From assembly GCA_039000515.1 (NCBI GenBank), contig JBCFYV010000012.1, forward strand, positions 2,448,005-2,512,004: a stretch of DNA of 64,000 nucleotides, read 5' to 3'. Shown in pieces: positions 18,116-29,130 of the stretch. The position numbers and the translations under genes were made by a program. Numbering within the stretch: the first letter of the stretch is position 1; each line of letters begins with the position of its first letter. This DNA is from Timema cristinae (taxonomy: Eukaryota > Arthropoda > Insecta > Phasmatodea > Timematidae). A model generated the notes under the pieces. That model made no database searches, was not told the DNA's origin, and saw nothing but the letters and a program-made list of their open reading frames with translations.

Positions 18116-19984
18116 TCTGAGGATGTATATTGTAAATAAATAAATAATTATACAAAATATATATATTATATAAATAAATATATAATGTGTATTTTATTGC
18201 AAAAAGGAGGTAAAAATTTATAAAGGCATCTATCTATTTATTAACTTTAAGTCCAGTGACATCATTAATAAAATAATAGAATAGATACATAAAATAGATT
18301 ATAAAAGAATGGTGTGCTAGCTAAATTTAAAATGGATACAATACTCTGGTTCAAAACCAACATTCACATTTAACAACAACCAAAATTACTATCCCGGGGT
18401 AAAACTTAAAACAACAAAAATGCATAAAAATCGAACACGAGACCTCTCAGGACCTCTGGTCATGTTGGGGAAAAATATACCTTTACTGTACCTAGTCAAC
18501 AATGGACTCACCCTGCGTGCAACAATACCAGCCTCCAAGGTCAGCATCCTTGCACCTGCGTGCAGGTGAGACATCGCTAAATATGTGTTTTTTGATAGCA
18601 ATAGTAACAAGGGGATAAACACTGCATGATGGGATAATAATATAAATAAATTAATTAATGGATTTGACTTTGAAAAAATAAATAATAGTTTTTACTTTAA
18701 TAAATAAATTGTCGATCTAAAATTTTACCCTGCCTAACAGACGGCTGCTAAATTATAAATTTAAAATACAATTTATAATTCAAATAACAACAGTAATTTG
18801 AGATATTAATATAAAAAATCTTAATTCCAATTTTGGGAATAATTATTGAAATAATAATAAATATACTATAGTTTTTGAGATACTCTTATTAATAGATTTC
18901 TTTATGAGTTAAAAGTTTAAAATTATTTAATAAAAAATATAGAAAATTGAATTCGTGTCGAAGGAATGAGACTGGCCAAAATTTCTTTCCAGAGTCGTTG
19001 TTAAAAAAAATTAGCCTCAGAAAAATATATAAAATTAATACTTTAGAAAAAAAATAGCACAAGTCTTGAAATTTGTAGTGGAAAAGGTTCATAAGAATAT
19101 AACGTTTGCGTAGTGAAGTCGAAGCTGTGTAGAGATTAAAACTTAAAAAAAAATTTTGATATCACCTCAAAAGATATATTAGGTGGGGGGTCATCGCCGA
19201 AACTGTGATTGGTCCAAACTCACTAACAGTCCAAGAATCGTCAATTTCAGAGGTCTACCATTGTCTAAAGTTTTCATCGCGTCTCTGGAGTAATTTTTGA
19301 TGAACACTTGAAAGATTATGTTAAGAAATAACTGTTAAAATTTCAATTTTGGATGCACTGAAAATAATGTGTGTTATTTTCTCTCTATCTCCAAGATGCC
19401 AGTCGGACTTCTTTCTTCCAATTCCCGCCTCTCGGCATTTCCCGTAGAGGCCCCAAAAATCTCGCGGATAAGTTCTAAATTTGAAATAAATGTCTATAAA
19501 ATTGTGGAATTAAAGTAGAAACAAGGAATATCTGGGGGGGGGGGGGGGGGAGAACTAAGAATTAAGAAGCTTGTAGCATTTGAATGTTTAACTAAATGGA
19601 TGCAGAATCTGATATCGGACAGGTTGCCATATGATCATTGTTCGTAATCAAAACACAATTTCTTCTTCTTTCTTTTCCTTGCAGGCCCTTAGAATTAAAA
19701 TGCACGAGATGGATGACGTATCTGTGTCGTCCCTTTCTGCTACAATAAATTTGTTTCTTTATCGTGTTGCGCGGCCATTACGAATCTGGTAGAGTCTCGT
19801 AGAAGACGTTAAATAAAATCACACCTGATTAGTATTGTTTTTAAAATGTGGACGGATTATTTGGACAAAAACCCGGTAAATAAATATATTTTTTGTTCAG
19901 ATAAAAGTTTTGTTATAATTATCTGGTGTTTCCTTCGACGCAATGCAACGTCCGTTGAAAACAATAAGTTTGAAAATTAATTAA
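18116..19984. other. AT-rich region without recognised genes (left arm)
   Basis: It holds a TA-rich microsatellite (about 18,155-18,190), long A/T-rich stretches, and a 17-base G run at 19,534-19,550. Short ORFs (for example 18,389-18,622 minus) have no recognisable family. The whole stretch recurs in the right arm. Confidence 0.6.
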
Positions 19985-20050
19985 TTAAAGTAGTATGGCA
20001 TCTGGCCGCATGCCGTGCTAGTCGCACCAAAATAAATAAATAAATAAAAC
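19985..20050 (+). mobile_element. LINE-like 3' tail with TAAA repeats
   Basis: GGCATCTGGCCGCATGCCGTGC, followed by GCACCAAAATAAATAAATAAATAAA, resembles the 3' end of an insect-type non-LTR element with an (AAAT)n tail. I recall a similar motif from insect repeats; no ORF2 is attached. It recurs at 48,577-48,640 in the right arm. Confidence 0.35.
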
Positions 20051-22353
20051 TTAAGAATAAGTTAAGATTAAATAAAATATAAATCGTCATAGTTAGAATT
20101 CTTACAATACCAAAGGGGAAATTTTCTTTTTCCGTGATGTCATTGAGTGAGCCGATAATCGAAGCAGAATATTTGTTGTTCCCCGGGTTTCCCACGATGA
20201 CTATGGGACTCTGTTAGTTGGACGTGCGTGTTCTATACATGCTCGAAGCATATTTCGACTTGCAGTTTTAATTATCTTCCATTTTGTGGGGAGTATTGGT
20301 TAGTGGGTCCTCTGAACTGGTCGTTCCTATTTGGTTTTCATTGAGTGGGAGATGCAGTTAGCACCATTGTTTGGGTTGTGGGCATTGAAGGCTTGGTTGT
20401 GCGGCTTGGAATAGTCTATCGTCTGTGGGGGGAGAAAATCAGTGTTTGATTGTCTCTGAGTTGAATTGGGTGGGAGTGTGGTTTTCTTCTGAGCCCCAAT
20501 ATATTTGTTCTCTACCTTATTTTCTGAATGGTTTTCAGGGTCGGTTGTAATCCAAGACCACTTATTTTTTGAAAGCAGTCATGGCCTAGGAGAAGTTTCT
20601 GTAAGGTCGTCTGGTCATCTGCCACCAGGAAGATGGAAGTGGATTGTGAGTTTCATTGTGCATTTTCAGTTGGCACTAATTACTGCTGCCACCGCTGTTT
20701 GTTCACTATCCATCAATATTTTAAAAAAAAAGTCACAACACATATTACTTTGAAAACATAAAATCACAAAAATATGAACACCGTAAGGTCAAATATTGCA
20801 CTTGTATATATCATTTGCACCTATATGTCACAAAGGGTTGTATTGAACTGATGAAGACAAGATGGAATAAAAGGTCAGTTGACAATCAAATCGCTTGTGT
20901 GTTACCTAGAGAATGGGAAGCAGGGAGAGTAACGAATCTCCCGGCAATTTCAGATCAATCACATTGTCAACTTAGTTGCTTCAATATCGTCTTTTTAATG
21001 GGCCCCTTAAGGACATGATGTGACAGTGTTATTTGTAGTTTCTTGTGAGGAATATCTAAAATGATATTGTATGACATTGTTACTTGTAGCTGATTGCAAT
21101 ATCGCTAGAGGAATATTTAGTCAAATATGGTATGACTTTGTTACTTGTAGCTGGTTGTGTTTGATATAACTAAATGACTATTTATCTAGGAGATGATATG
21201 ACATTGTTGTAGATGATTTGGAGGGTTGTTGATAGTATGAATGTATATATTTCTGCTGATTATTAAATTGTAATAAAAAATAATAAACGTTATACAGTGT
21301 TTTATCATAAAGAACGTAACTTTATAGCTCTAGTGCACAATATTTTGGTTTTACATCTTTGCTGTATATATGAATATAATTTATGGTTTTGCCAACAAAT
21401 TGTTTATTTGTACACTAAAACATGAGGATTATTGCTTACCATTTGCCTAAATTTAGGTATTAAGTATAAAGTATAGGTTGTTTGGAAAGAGAAGGCTAAA
21501 ATCACCAAGTGTATATAACAACTACTTTATCATAAGGTTTGGGATCTTTATCATTTATAAGCTCTCAGTTCCATGTCAAATATCATTAGTGAAAAGGGTG
21601 TAGGTAAACTGATTGATAATAAATTGTTCGACATGGATGAATAAATTAATTGACAAACAAGTGGGCAACACGAATATGACCCATATTATAAACAGCGAAC
21701 TGGGCGAAAAAAATGTAAATAAAATATTTGGAAGGCTAGGCGGATCAAGTGGCTTACACGACTTGAAGCAACTGGTCGACTAGCCCATGCATATGAGGCC
21801 AGACAAACGTCGAGATTTATCCATTTAAGGATGGACCAAGTGACCTATAAGTTAATACATTGCGAACAAAATGCTCGCTAAGCCAAAGATCCCGGATTGA
21901 TTTTAACGTTCTTTGTCAACCGTACAATTATATACATGTATGTGAACGTTAAGATATATATATTATTTAATCACAGTCTTGTGAACAATATGCAATGTAT
22001 TAACTTGTCTGTCACTCAGACTATTCTTAAATAGATCCAGCTCTACTTTTTTCTACCAACTTCCCGGTAATATAGTACTACAGACAGGTAAAACAATTGT
22101 ACCTTTGATGAGAGAAGCATGAATTTTAGCACACTTTTAAATCATATCCTAGTGAACATATTTTGCTATGAGGCCATCTCAGATATTTCCTGTAGTGAAA
22201 TTGGCCTGTTATTTAAAAAAAATGATACCTAGTTGTTAATTAGGTTTCTTAACATTTTAAGATATTTATGGTTCAACCATTTACTTGTGATCATGTTATG
22301 TCTATTGTACACTTTAGAACTAAAAATGAAGCCTAATAATAGATAATAATGGT
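20051..22353. other. Region with short unidentified ORFs (left arm)
   Basis: ORFs at 20,505-20,753 and 20,815-21,018 (plus strand) are not recognised. Their mirror copies read on the minus strand at 47,901-48,119 and 47,650-47,991, with only indel differences. Around 21,010-21,200 a short phrase, ATGACATTGTTACTTGTAGC, recurs about three to four times in diverged form. No known domain is evident. Confidence 0.4.
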
Positions 22354-23060
22354 TTAATTAATAATTAATGGCATAATCACTTGCTGATGAAGCTGTCGTG
22401 TTGCGAACATCATTTGGGACCCAGCAGTAGCCAGCCTAATAGGCGGCTCTTTTTTAGTATGCTGAATGAGTGCGTCATATGTGGGAGGTAGATTGTCAAT
22501 TGCTCTACCTTTCTGAGTAAATAGGCGTTTTCTCGCATTCATATAACATGTTCGTCACTGCTAGTATGGTCATATAGCAAAACTACAAATCTATCCAATC
22601 TCTTCATCAATTCTTCTAAATCTGCTGACCAGGTTTGTCATCCAATTATAAAAGTCAAGGTGACATCTCCATATGCATTCCTCGTATCCCATGCAGTCCT
22701 TTTGCCTCTTCCTCCAAAAAAGGACATAGTGGGCGCACCCAGTTATTGCTTTAAACATCAGTAAGGCAGTACAACGAAACAGGACCCAAAGCTCTTGCTA
22801 ATTTATAAGAGGAAAGGAACCGGAAGTTCTTCTCAACTCCAAATGCAATCCATAGTTCCTCAATATTTAGACGTCGTTATGGCTAGAACTAAAATGTCAG
22901 TGTCCAGAGTGCAATTTTGGCTTTGTTAAATCCATGCTGCACAGCATCAGATAATGGGGTAATATTCGAGTGTCTGCTTCTTTGTGTGAGCATGGAGCCA
23001 TTACGAGCTATCCTGAAAATTTATATAAAAATATTGGTTTTTATTTGTTCGTGTCATTAG
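22354..23060 (-). pseudogene. Broken gene of the EEADTR family, PIN/XPG-like (left arm)
   Basis: On the minus strand the C-terminal part reads NARKRLFTQKGRAIDNLPPT and LIQHTKK. Upstream lie GCDTM-type, TVDTDILVLAI-like and SHEEADTRI blocks that are clearer in the right arm. This matches a protein family widespread in metazoan genomes as uncharacterised or transposon-linked ORFs. The acidic EEADTR and DTD motifs suggest a PIN/5'-nuclease-like fold (inference). It has several frame breaks. Confidence 0.6.
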
Positions 23061-23310
23061 ATGCTAATATTATTCTTCATCAACCCAAAGAAAATCTTGC
23101 CAATTTTTAGGAAGTGGAGTTTTTGGTTCAACACGTTTTCAAACATATTTTCTTCTTTAGCTGCATGTGTTACTCTTCAAGCTGTTAGGTCTTACACATC
23201 TCAAATAATATCTAACCTTGTTATTTATTGACGCTGAGATTTTAGGAAGTGAGTTTTTGGTTCAACACGTTTCTGAACATATTTTCCTCTTTAGCTGCAT
23301 GTGTTACCTC
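23061..23310. repeat. ~136-bp tandem duplication
   Basis: A block starting TTTTAGGAAGTG and containing TTGGTTCAACACGTTT and TTTAGCTGCATGTGTTAC occurs at about 23,105 and again at about 23,241. The right arm has the same duplication (45,298-45,535), where its copies are more complete. Confidence 0.7.
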
Positions 23311-25620
23311 AAGCGTAGGTAACCTGTTATTATATACGCGAGATTTGATTTATGGATAAACCAGTATTGCATAAACTTCCATGTTTTGCAAATCCGGTTG
23401 CAGAATGTGTGAAACTTTAAAAAAAATTGTCTTTTCCTCAAATATTCCATGTGTTTTCAATTCAATAAATAATTTTAGCTTCAACTAATAAGTAAATATT
23501 GTTTCATATGCATGTGCAAGTTCTTGGCAACATATTAACTATAATTAATTAGCATGAAGGAAGAGATGGGAGGAATAGATAGCAGCAAGTGTGCAAGTGA
23601 GAGGAGGAGAGTGAAAGAGAGTGTAGGAGAAATAATGGTGTTAAGGACAGAGGGAAATGGAGGCAATTTACTAAACAGACCCGGCACAGGCTGGAAACAG
23701 TTCATGATGTATGATGAAGAATTTGCATGAAACTATTCTTTCATAGCCTTTATTTTAATAAAACTACAACTGTACATGTCTTTGTTTGTGAGATCACACG
23801 ATTATTTTTACTTTGTGTTTATGTCAGAACAAGTGCACAGATAAAAACCATAAAATTAAAAAGTTGTTAACAATTACATACAATGATAAAATGACATTAG
23901 CATTTTTATTATTTTATAAGTATTAGTGTATACAAAAACAAATTTGTCCACAATAATATGCAGTATGAACATGTTGTAATCACAGGGTTTACCCAGCATG
24001 TCAGTTGGAAAAGTTAAAAAAAAAAAAATTACTTGTGTATTTTATAAAAATTACATTTGTTTTAAAGAAAAACCTATTTATGCTTTACTGGGCTCATTTT
24101 GTTATATTTGGAAGATGTTCCAGCTTAAGAGGGATAGAAACGAACATAATATGGCTTTTTACAACCACCAGGAACACCAAGAGGCAATGGCTGCCTCTCA
24201 AAGAAAATCTATCTCCAAAAGGCAGATATTACCTTATGGACCAGTGGCAGCAATGTAAAGTGTGAACTGTGTTCTTCTTTTCATTGTAAAGTCATATTGT
24301 GTTCGTCTCTTTTATATCCATCTTTCCTATATCTTCTTCCAAATAATATAAATCATATTAATTGGTGTCAGGGGTGTGGAGTAAGGGTAGACTATGAGAC
24401 TTAGCCTCCCCAACTCCTCTATTGGACAGTTAACAAAATTAAATACCAAAGGTTTATTTACTATTGTAAGTTTAAAAAAACTTGCAAAGTGATCAAACTT
24501 ACATATATAACTCTTGCATGGAGAAAATATTATTTATTTCCCTTCCCCTATTGAGAGTCCCTTCACAGTGTAGCAATTTTTTTTTTTCTAGTTATCATCC
24601 CTCCTTGGCACAGATCTCGGGACACACTAGATATCCCTACTCCAGGAGTACACCTAATTAACCTCGAGAAGAAGCAAGTCTCGATAAAGTTGTGAAATTA
24701 TCGTCGTGTTTAGATGGAGGGCTATTATATTTATAAATTGGCATTACTCATACTATTATGGACATAACAAATGGTTATATCTTATATCGTTAACCATACT
24801 CATATAAATACTGTCAACTTCTAAATGCTAGTATTTTAAATTTATAAGCAATATTTGCTAACAGTTTTGATTATTTCTAATACTTGGCAATGTTGATATT
24901 TAACTCTTGTCAAGGGGTGAGGTGCAAAGAGGGCTTTGGGAAGTATTGGTGGGATGTTAGTACTCACAAAATATTTCTACAAACAATAATCAGGCATGTA
25001 ACTGACCTACTACCCCAACTTAATAATGTTTACTCATAATTGCCTTCACTAGGAACTATTTCATGTACAAAGCACACAATTAATTACAGGTGAATTAAAC
25101 AAGAGAGCTAATATTTTTGAATTATAGTATTTTCACTATAATCTTGTGAGTTTTCCCGTTTAGACATATAGAGCTTTCTAAAAATTATTTACTTTTAACT
25201 TTGACACTTAAGACAATGTTTTGTGTAACATGTGAGCTCAAATTATTTCAAAGATATTTAGTTCTTTCTGAGTTTTAAAATGGAAGAATAAAAGCTAATA
25301 AATATATTGTTTAATCTGTCATTTCATGTAAACAAACAAGAGATTGACATAATATAACTAAACCGTCGGCTAGAACTAATACAAGATGAAATAAGATTAT
25401 TTTAACACAAATTTCAATCTCCCCTTCTTTATGATGTTAGCTACCAAACTGTTTGGTGTTGAGTGGAAAATAATTTAGAATTATTTTCCCATTATATTTT
25501 TACTCGGCATAAAGAGAAAATGTTTAAAACAATATAAAAATTAACTTCGATCAAGATTCAAGTCATCTAGTAGTATAGTCAGTTTGGCCTTGAAATGAAA
25601 AATGGACTTGGCACATGTAT
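23311..25620. other. AT-rich region without recognised genes (left arm)
   Basis: It contains short ORFs at 23,998-24,265 (Lys-rich, unidentified). A purine-rich stretch at 23,560-23,690, with GAAATGGAGGCAATTTACTA then GGCTGGAAACAG and a GATGAT run, is reminiscent of the end of a non-LTR ORF2 but too weak to call. The rest shows no coding signal. The right arm repeats it at 43,009-45,290. Confidence 0.5.
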
Positions 25621-26153
25621 TGATACTGATTTGGACTACTCTCATGTATTAAAAAAATCATGGATGAAGTGCATTTTTTATTTAAAGTATTGTATGTAAA
25701 ATATCCTTTCAATACTTCACCCATGGAGAATCACGCGCTTTTAGAACTAATGTCAAAGAATTGCACGTTTAAACTTTTTTTTTTCTTTCAAAGTCAACTC
25801 CGTAGTGTTTACCAAAAAATAACCCAATAGAAAGTTAGCCTTCACAACACCTGTCACCAGGACTCTTTCGATTAGTCGGTTTTGACACTGGTCACAAGAG
25901 GTCCGAGAGGCAAGGAGTAGGTCATATATAAACCACTTGTGTGTATGAATATAGAGATAAGAGTAACATAAATCTACACAGCACACGGCACTCAAAACAC
26001 GGAACGTATAATGTCACCGAAAAATAATCTAGTTCAACTAAAACCGTATCATCTAATATTACATCTTCAATGCTGAAAGTGATATCATCTGAATAAATTG
26101 TGTGCAATTTTAAAGGTCTTACTTATTTCATAAGTGTAAGAAATATCACCATA
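25621..26153 (+). mobile_element. LTR-like segment of a gypsy-type element (left arm)
   Basis: It starts TGATACTGATTTGG and is directly followed by a primer-binding-site-like ATTGACGCTCGATCAC. The same segment occurs at 31,050-31,829 (split by a SINE) and at 42,475-43,008 in the right arm. A TATA motif CATATATAAACC lies at about 25,923-25,934. The left boundary is defined by loss of similarity to the 31,050 copy. Confidence 0.65.
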
Positions 26154-26365
26154 ATTGACGCTCGATCACAGGGCGATAATCACCCTCATCGATAGCTAAA
26201 CATTATTGGCTCTCGATCACGGGGCTAACATACCAATTATCTCACATATTAAATAATGATTTAATTGCGCCCAATCGCGGGGTAATAATTTCAATATAAT
26301 TTTAATTGGCGCCACAGCGATGGGTTAAGAACATTATAATTGGCGCCCAGCTACGACGCTCTATC
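26154..26365 (+). repeat. Reiterated primer-binding-site-like leader
   Basis: About five units of roughly 25-55 bp each begin with a variant of AATTGGCGCCCAATCGCGGGG (about 26,152, 26,205, 26,262, 26,305, 26,339). TTGGCGCC resembles the tRNA-Lys-type primer-binding site of insect gypsy elements, so the PBS and early leader seem to have been tandemly multiplied. The spacer copy has at least four units of its own. Confidence 0.6.
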
Positions 26366-26589
26366 TTCGTATCCTTGAGGCAATAGAGGGACTCCGCCGA
26401 CTGAGACACACAGCACACTAACAGCACACCACCAAGAAACAAGTAGACGTTCCAGGCACGGCACACCAAGAATACCAAATCAGTCAAGCCAGATAAGCCT
26501 TAAAAAAATCCCAAGATATAAAAGACTTTGTTTTAATATTGTAGAGATATCGTTAATATTAATAGATTTATATATTTTCGAAGGAAGGA

Positions 26590-27460
26590 ATGGTGGATTC
26601 GAACCTAATAGGGGACAGTGACACCAATAGCTGTTTTGATGAGACAGAGTATAAAAATAGAACCAATAATCAGTTAGGCTTAGAAGATTCAGATGAAGAA
26701 ATAATAGAAAGGAACCAGCACAGGGTAGAGCCAGTTGTAGAGGAAGAGAGAAAAGATAAGGTAGAAAAGGATAAGCAAGGAGATTTGGTTATGGTAGAAA
26801 GTTTAATAGTAGACCAGGAAGGACAAGAAATAATAAGGAACAAACTATGGTGAAACCCGTGGGAAGTCTAGATCAGTTATAAATGTATTACTAAATAAAA
26901 TGGTTGAAACTAATAATAAAATAGATCCAACTATTCAGGAAATAGTATCAATAAAAAACTAGCAAGGAAACTAGACAGGAAATAGTAGCAATTAGACAGG
27001 GAACAGTAGCAACTAATCAGAAAATAGTAGCAAATAATAGTAATTTCAATTAAAAGACCCCATCCAAAACGAGGTTGAACCAAAGTCCACCATCCATACT
27101 GAGATCAAACCACAAGACCACCATCCAAACCTAGATCGAACCAAAAACCACCATCCAAACTGAGATTGAACCAAAGATCACCATCCAAACCTAGATCGTC
27201 CAAGACCACCACCAAACCGAGATCGAAACAAAAACTAAATCCAAACTGATATCGAACCCAAAAATCACCATCAAACCTAGATCGATCCAAACCACCATCC
27301 AAACTGAGATCGAAACAAAACGAACCGGATAGAACCAAAGACCACCATCCAATCTAAGATTGAAACAAAAGTCTTCGATCCAGGAGGCAGTCAGAGAACA
27401 TTTAAATTTCGGGTCATTTAGATGTAAAAAAATTAACAGTAAAAAATTTTAAAATTTTAA
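26590..27460 (+). pseudogene. Gag-like gene of the LTR element (left arm)
   Basis: ATG 26,590 opens an 87-codon acidic ORF (MVDSNLIGDSDTNSCF, then a Glu/Asp/Lys-rich stretch). After a frameshift comes MVETNNKIDPTIQEIVSI and heptad-like IVA/QTVAT repeats, then a minisatellite coding 10-residue units like TTIQTEIEPK, then QEAVREHLNF. This layout, a coiled-coil NKI-QEI section leading to an EAVRE block, resembles insect gypsy Gag proteins. No nucleocapsid zinc knuckle and no pol follow, so the element is a truncated relic. Confidence 0.6.
27057..27375 (+). repeat. 30-bp coding minisatellite (left arm)
   Basis: Roughly ten units of ACCACCATCCAAACTGAGAT plus CGAACCAAAG, diverged and with indels. 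One unit translates as TTIQTEIEPK in the gag-like frame. Because 30 is a multiple of three, both strands show long spurious ORFs here. Confidence 0.8.
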
Positions 27461-28862
27461 AAAAATTTTTGTCTAAAGAAAATAAACAAAGGAACGGCGC
27501 TTGATCATTCACATTATAGGCTAAGTAGATATGTATAATAGAGACTTAAAATAATATAGATATTTTGTGAAGAGAGATTTTCCAGTAAGTAAGAGTGTTT
27601 TTAAAAGTGACTTAGGGAAATTTAACCTAAGGAATTGCAGGTAGCTACGATACAACCAGAGATTAAACCAAGCCTAGCTAGCTCAAGTACTAAACAACAA
27701 AAGGAAAATAAGGATAACTTTAATTATTACGTAACCGTAACTATAACCTTACTAACCATAGTAAATATTAAGTAACTGTAATTATTATATATCGGTAAAT
27801 AATATGAAATGTTCAATCCAAATTTAGTCATGTTAATAAACACCTAAAATAGAAATCGTAAGTAAACATTGCCAGCAGCAAACTCAGAGAAGTATAATGC
27901 TTCTTTTTTAATAAATAGGGGCGTATCTGTTAAGACGCACACAATTCACTATGTTTCTCACTTCAATTCCACTAGTAAGCATCTATTGTTCAGAAAAAAA
28001 GAAACTAAGGAATTCAAGGACGTTTACTAGGAAGGACAACCAAGAAAATAAAAAATAATATTTTTTTTAGGAGTAAGATTAAAACCCGGTATATTTACAA
28101 ATATAAAATCTTTAAGTTTAAAAATATAATTTATGAACCAATCATATTAATCTAATTTGGATTTAATGTAGATAATCACAGGAAATTCTATGAATTAAAA
28201 TAGGAAATAATAAGTGACAAATAGATAATAGGACAAAGGTATGCTTATAGGAGGGAGCATGGACCCTTTGAAGCATGCGAATTGAAAGTTAGGTGAGGGG
28301 GTGGTTGGTTACGTTTGTCAACTGGAGGTGCGTAAAATTATGCGAGGAGAAATTAAAGGTGAGCAAATTATAAGGACTTTTTTGTTAATTATATATTATT
28401 ATTTGGTAAATTTTTTATTAGTTCAAGGTAAGTTTAAGATTATGCCAACAAGGCAATTTTTAGTTTTATAAAATTTAAATAGTTCGACTTAAGACAAATT
28501 TTGTGGGTTTTGGGCTAATTAATTGGGTGATTAGGATCAAACTTAATTAGTAGACGATCTTGGAGATCAAAAATAAATGTATAATCTCACCAATGGTGAT
28601 TTTTAACCGTGACAGTTAAGATACAAATCTTAATATTTGTGTGTGTGTGTGGGAGGGGGGGGGGGTGTCATGTTATCTGAAAGGTAAAATTTTAAGATAT
28701 CTAAAAAAATTTAATTTAGATATCCCCTTAAAGGTGATTATCCCATTAAAGGTTAATTTAAGGGTAAGTGGAACATGGGGGGGTCAGTTTGTGTCTTTGT
28801 TTTAAACGATTTTTTTATATAGTATAAATATAATAATATATATATAAATATTAGGAGTTAAG
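27461..28862. other. AT-rich region without recognised genes (left arm)
   Basis: It includes a (GT)n then G-run (11 G at 28,655-28,665) and a TA-rich stretch at 28,826-28,850. No pol domain of the LTR element was found here. The region is mirrored at 39,773-41,160. Confidence 0.6.
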
Positions 28863-29130
28863 ACCCGCCTCGGTGGCGTAGTTGGCTAACGCTCTAGTCG
28901 TGTTGAGCTCGACTGCTGAGGACAGGGAGATCGAGGTTCGAATCTCGGTCGGGTGAACTAGGGTGGTTTTTTCTAAATGGTTTTCCATTCTCCCGCCACA
29001 CAAATGCGGGTTCACTTCCTCTAATTCAACCTTCCCAATTCCTAATCCATTAGCGTAGTTAGTACTTAAAGCGTATAACCCAACGAGTAGTAAGACGCGG
29101 TGCTAAATATTATTATTATTATTATATATT
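28863..29130 (+). mobile_element. tRNA-derived SINE with 9-bp TSD (left arm)
   Basis: Pol III A box TGGCGTAGTTGG (28,874-28,885) and B box GGTTCGAATCTC (28,935-28,946) form a tRNA-like head, followed by a body with GTGGTTTTTTCTAAATGG and CAAATGCGGGTTCAC, and an (ATT)n tail. GGAGTTAAG flanks it at 28,854-28,862 and 29,131-29,139. Full length, about 268 bp. Confidence 0.9.

Noticed and set aside
18389..18622. Minus-strand 77-codon ORF as an envelope-like gene
   Set aside because: Hydrophobic start only; no family motif, and the mirror copy in the right arm is disrupted differently (49,945-50,133 reads another strand).
23560..23750. C-terminal end of a non-LTR ORF2
   Set aside because: Only a short degenerate resemblance to a W-R-Q-F ending with a GAT run; no RT or endonuclease blocks nearby.
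26302..26487. Minus-strand ORF with a hydrophobic signal-peptide-like start, mirrored at 42,131
   Set aside because: It runs antisense through the LTR leader and PBS-like repeats; its apparent conservation is explained by the arm duplication.
27105..27338. Gly/Leu/Asp-rich ORF on the minus strand (and its plus-strand mirror at 41,274-41,570)
   Set aside because: It is the antisense reading of the 30-bp minisatellite, which is open in several frames because the unit is a multiple of three.
28863..28955. Possible functional tRNA gene
   Set aside because: The tRNA-like A and B boxes belong to a SINE head. The sequence continues into a SINE body and tail with target-site duplication, and several copies occur.
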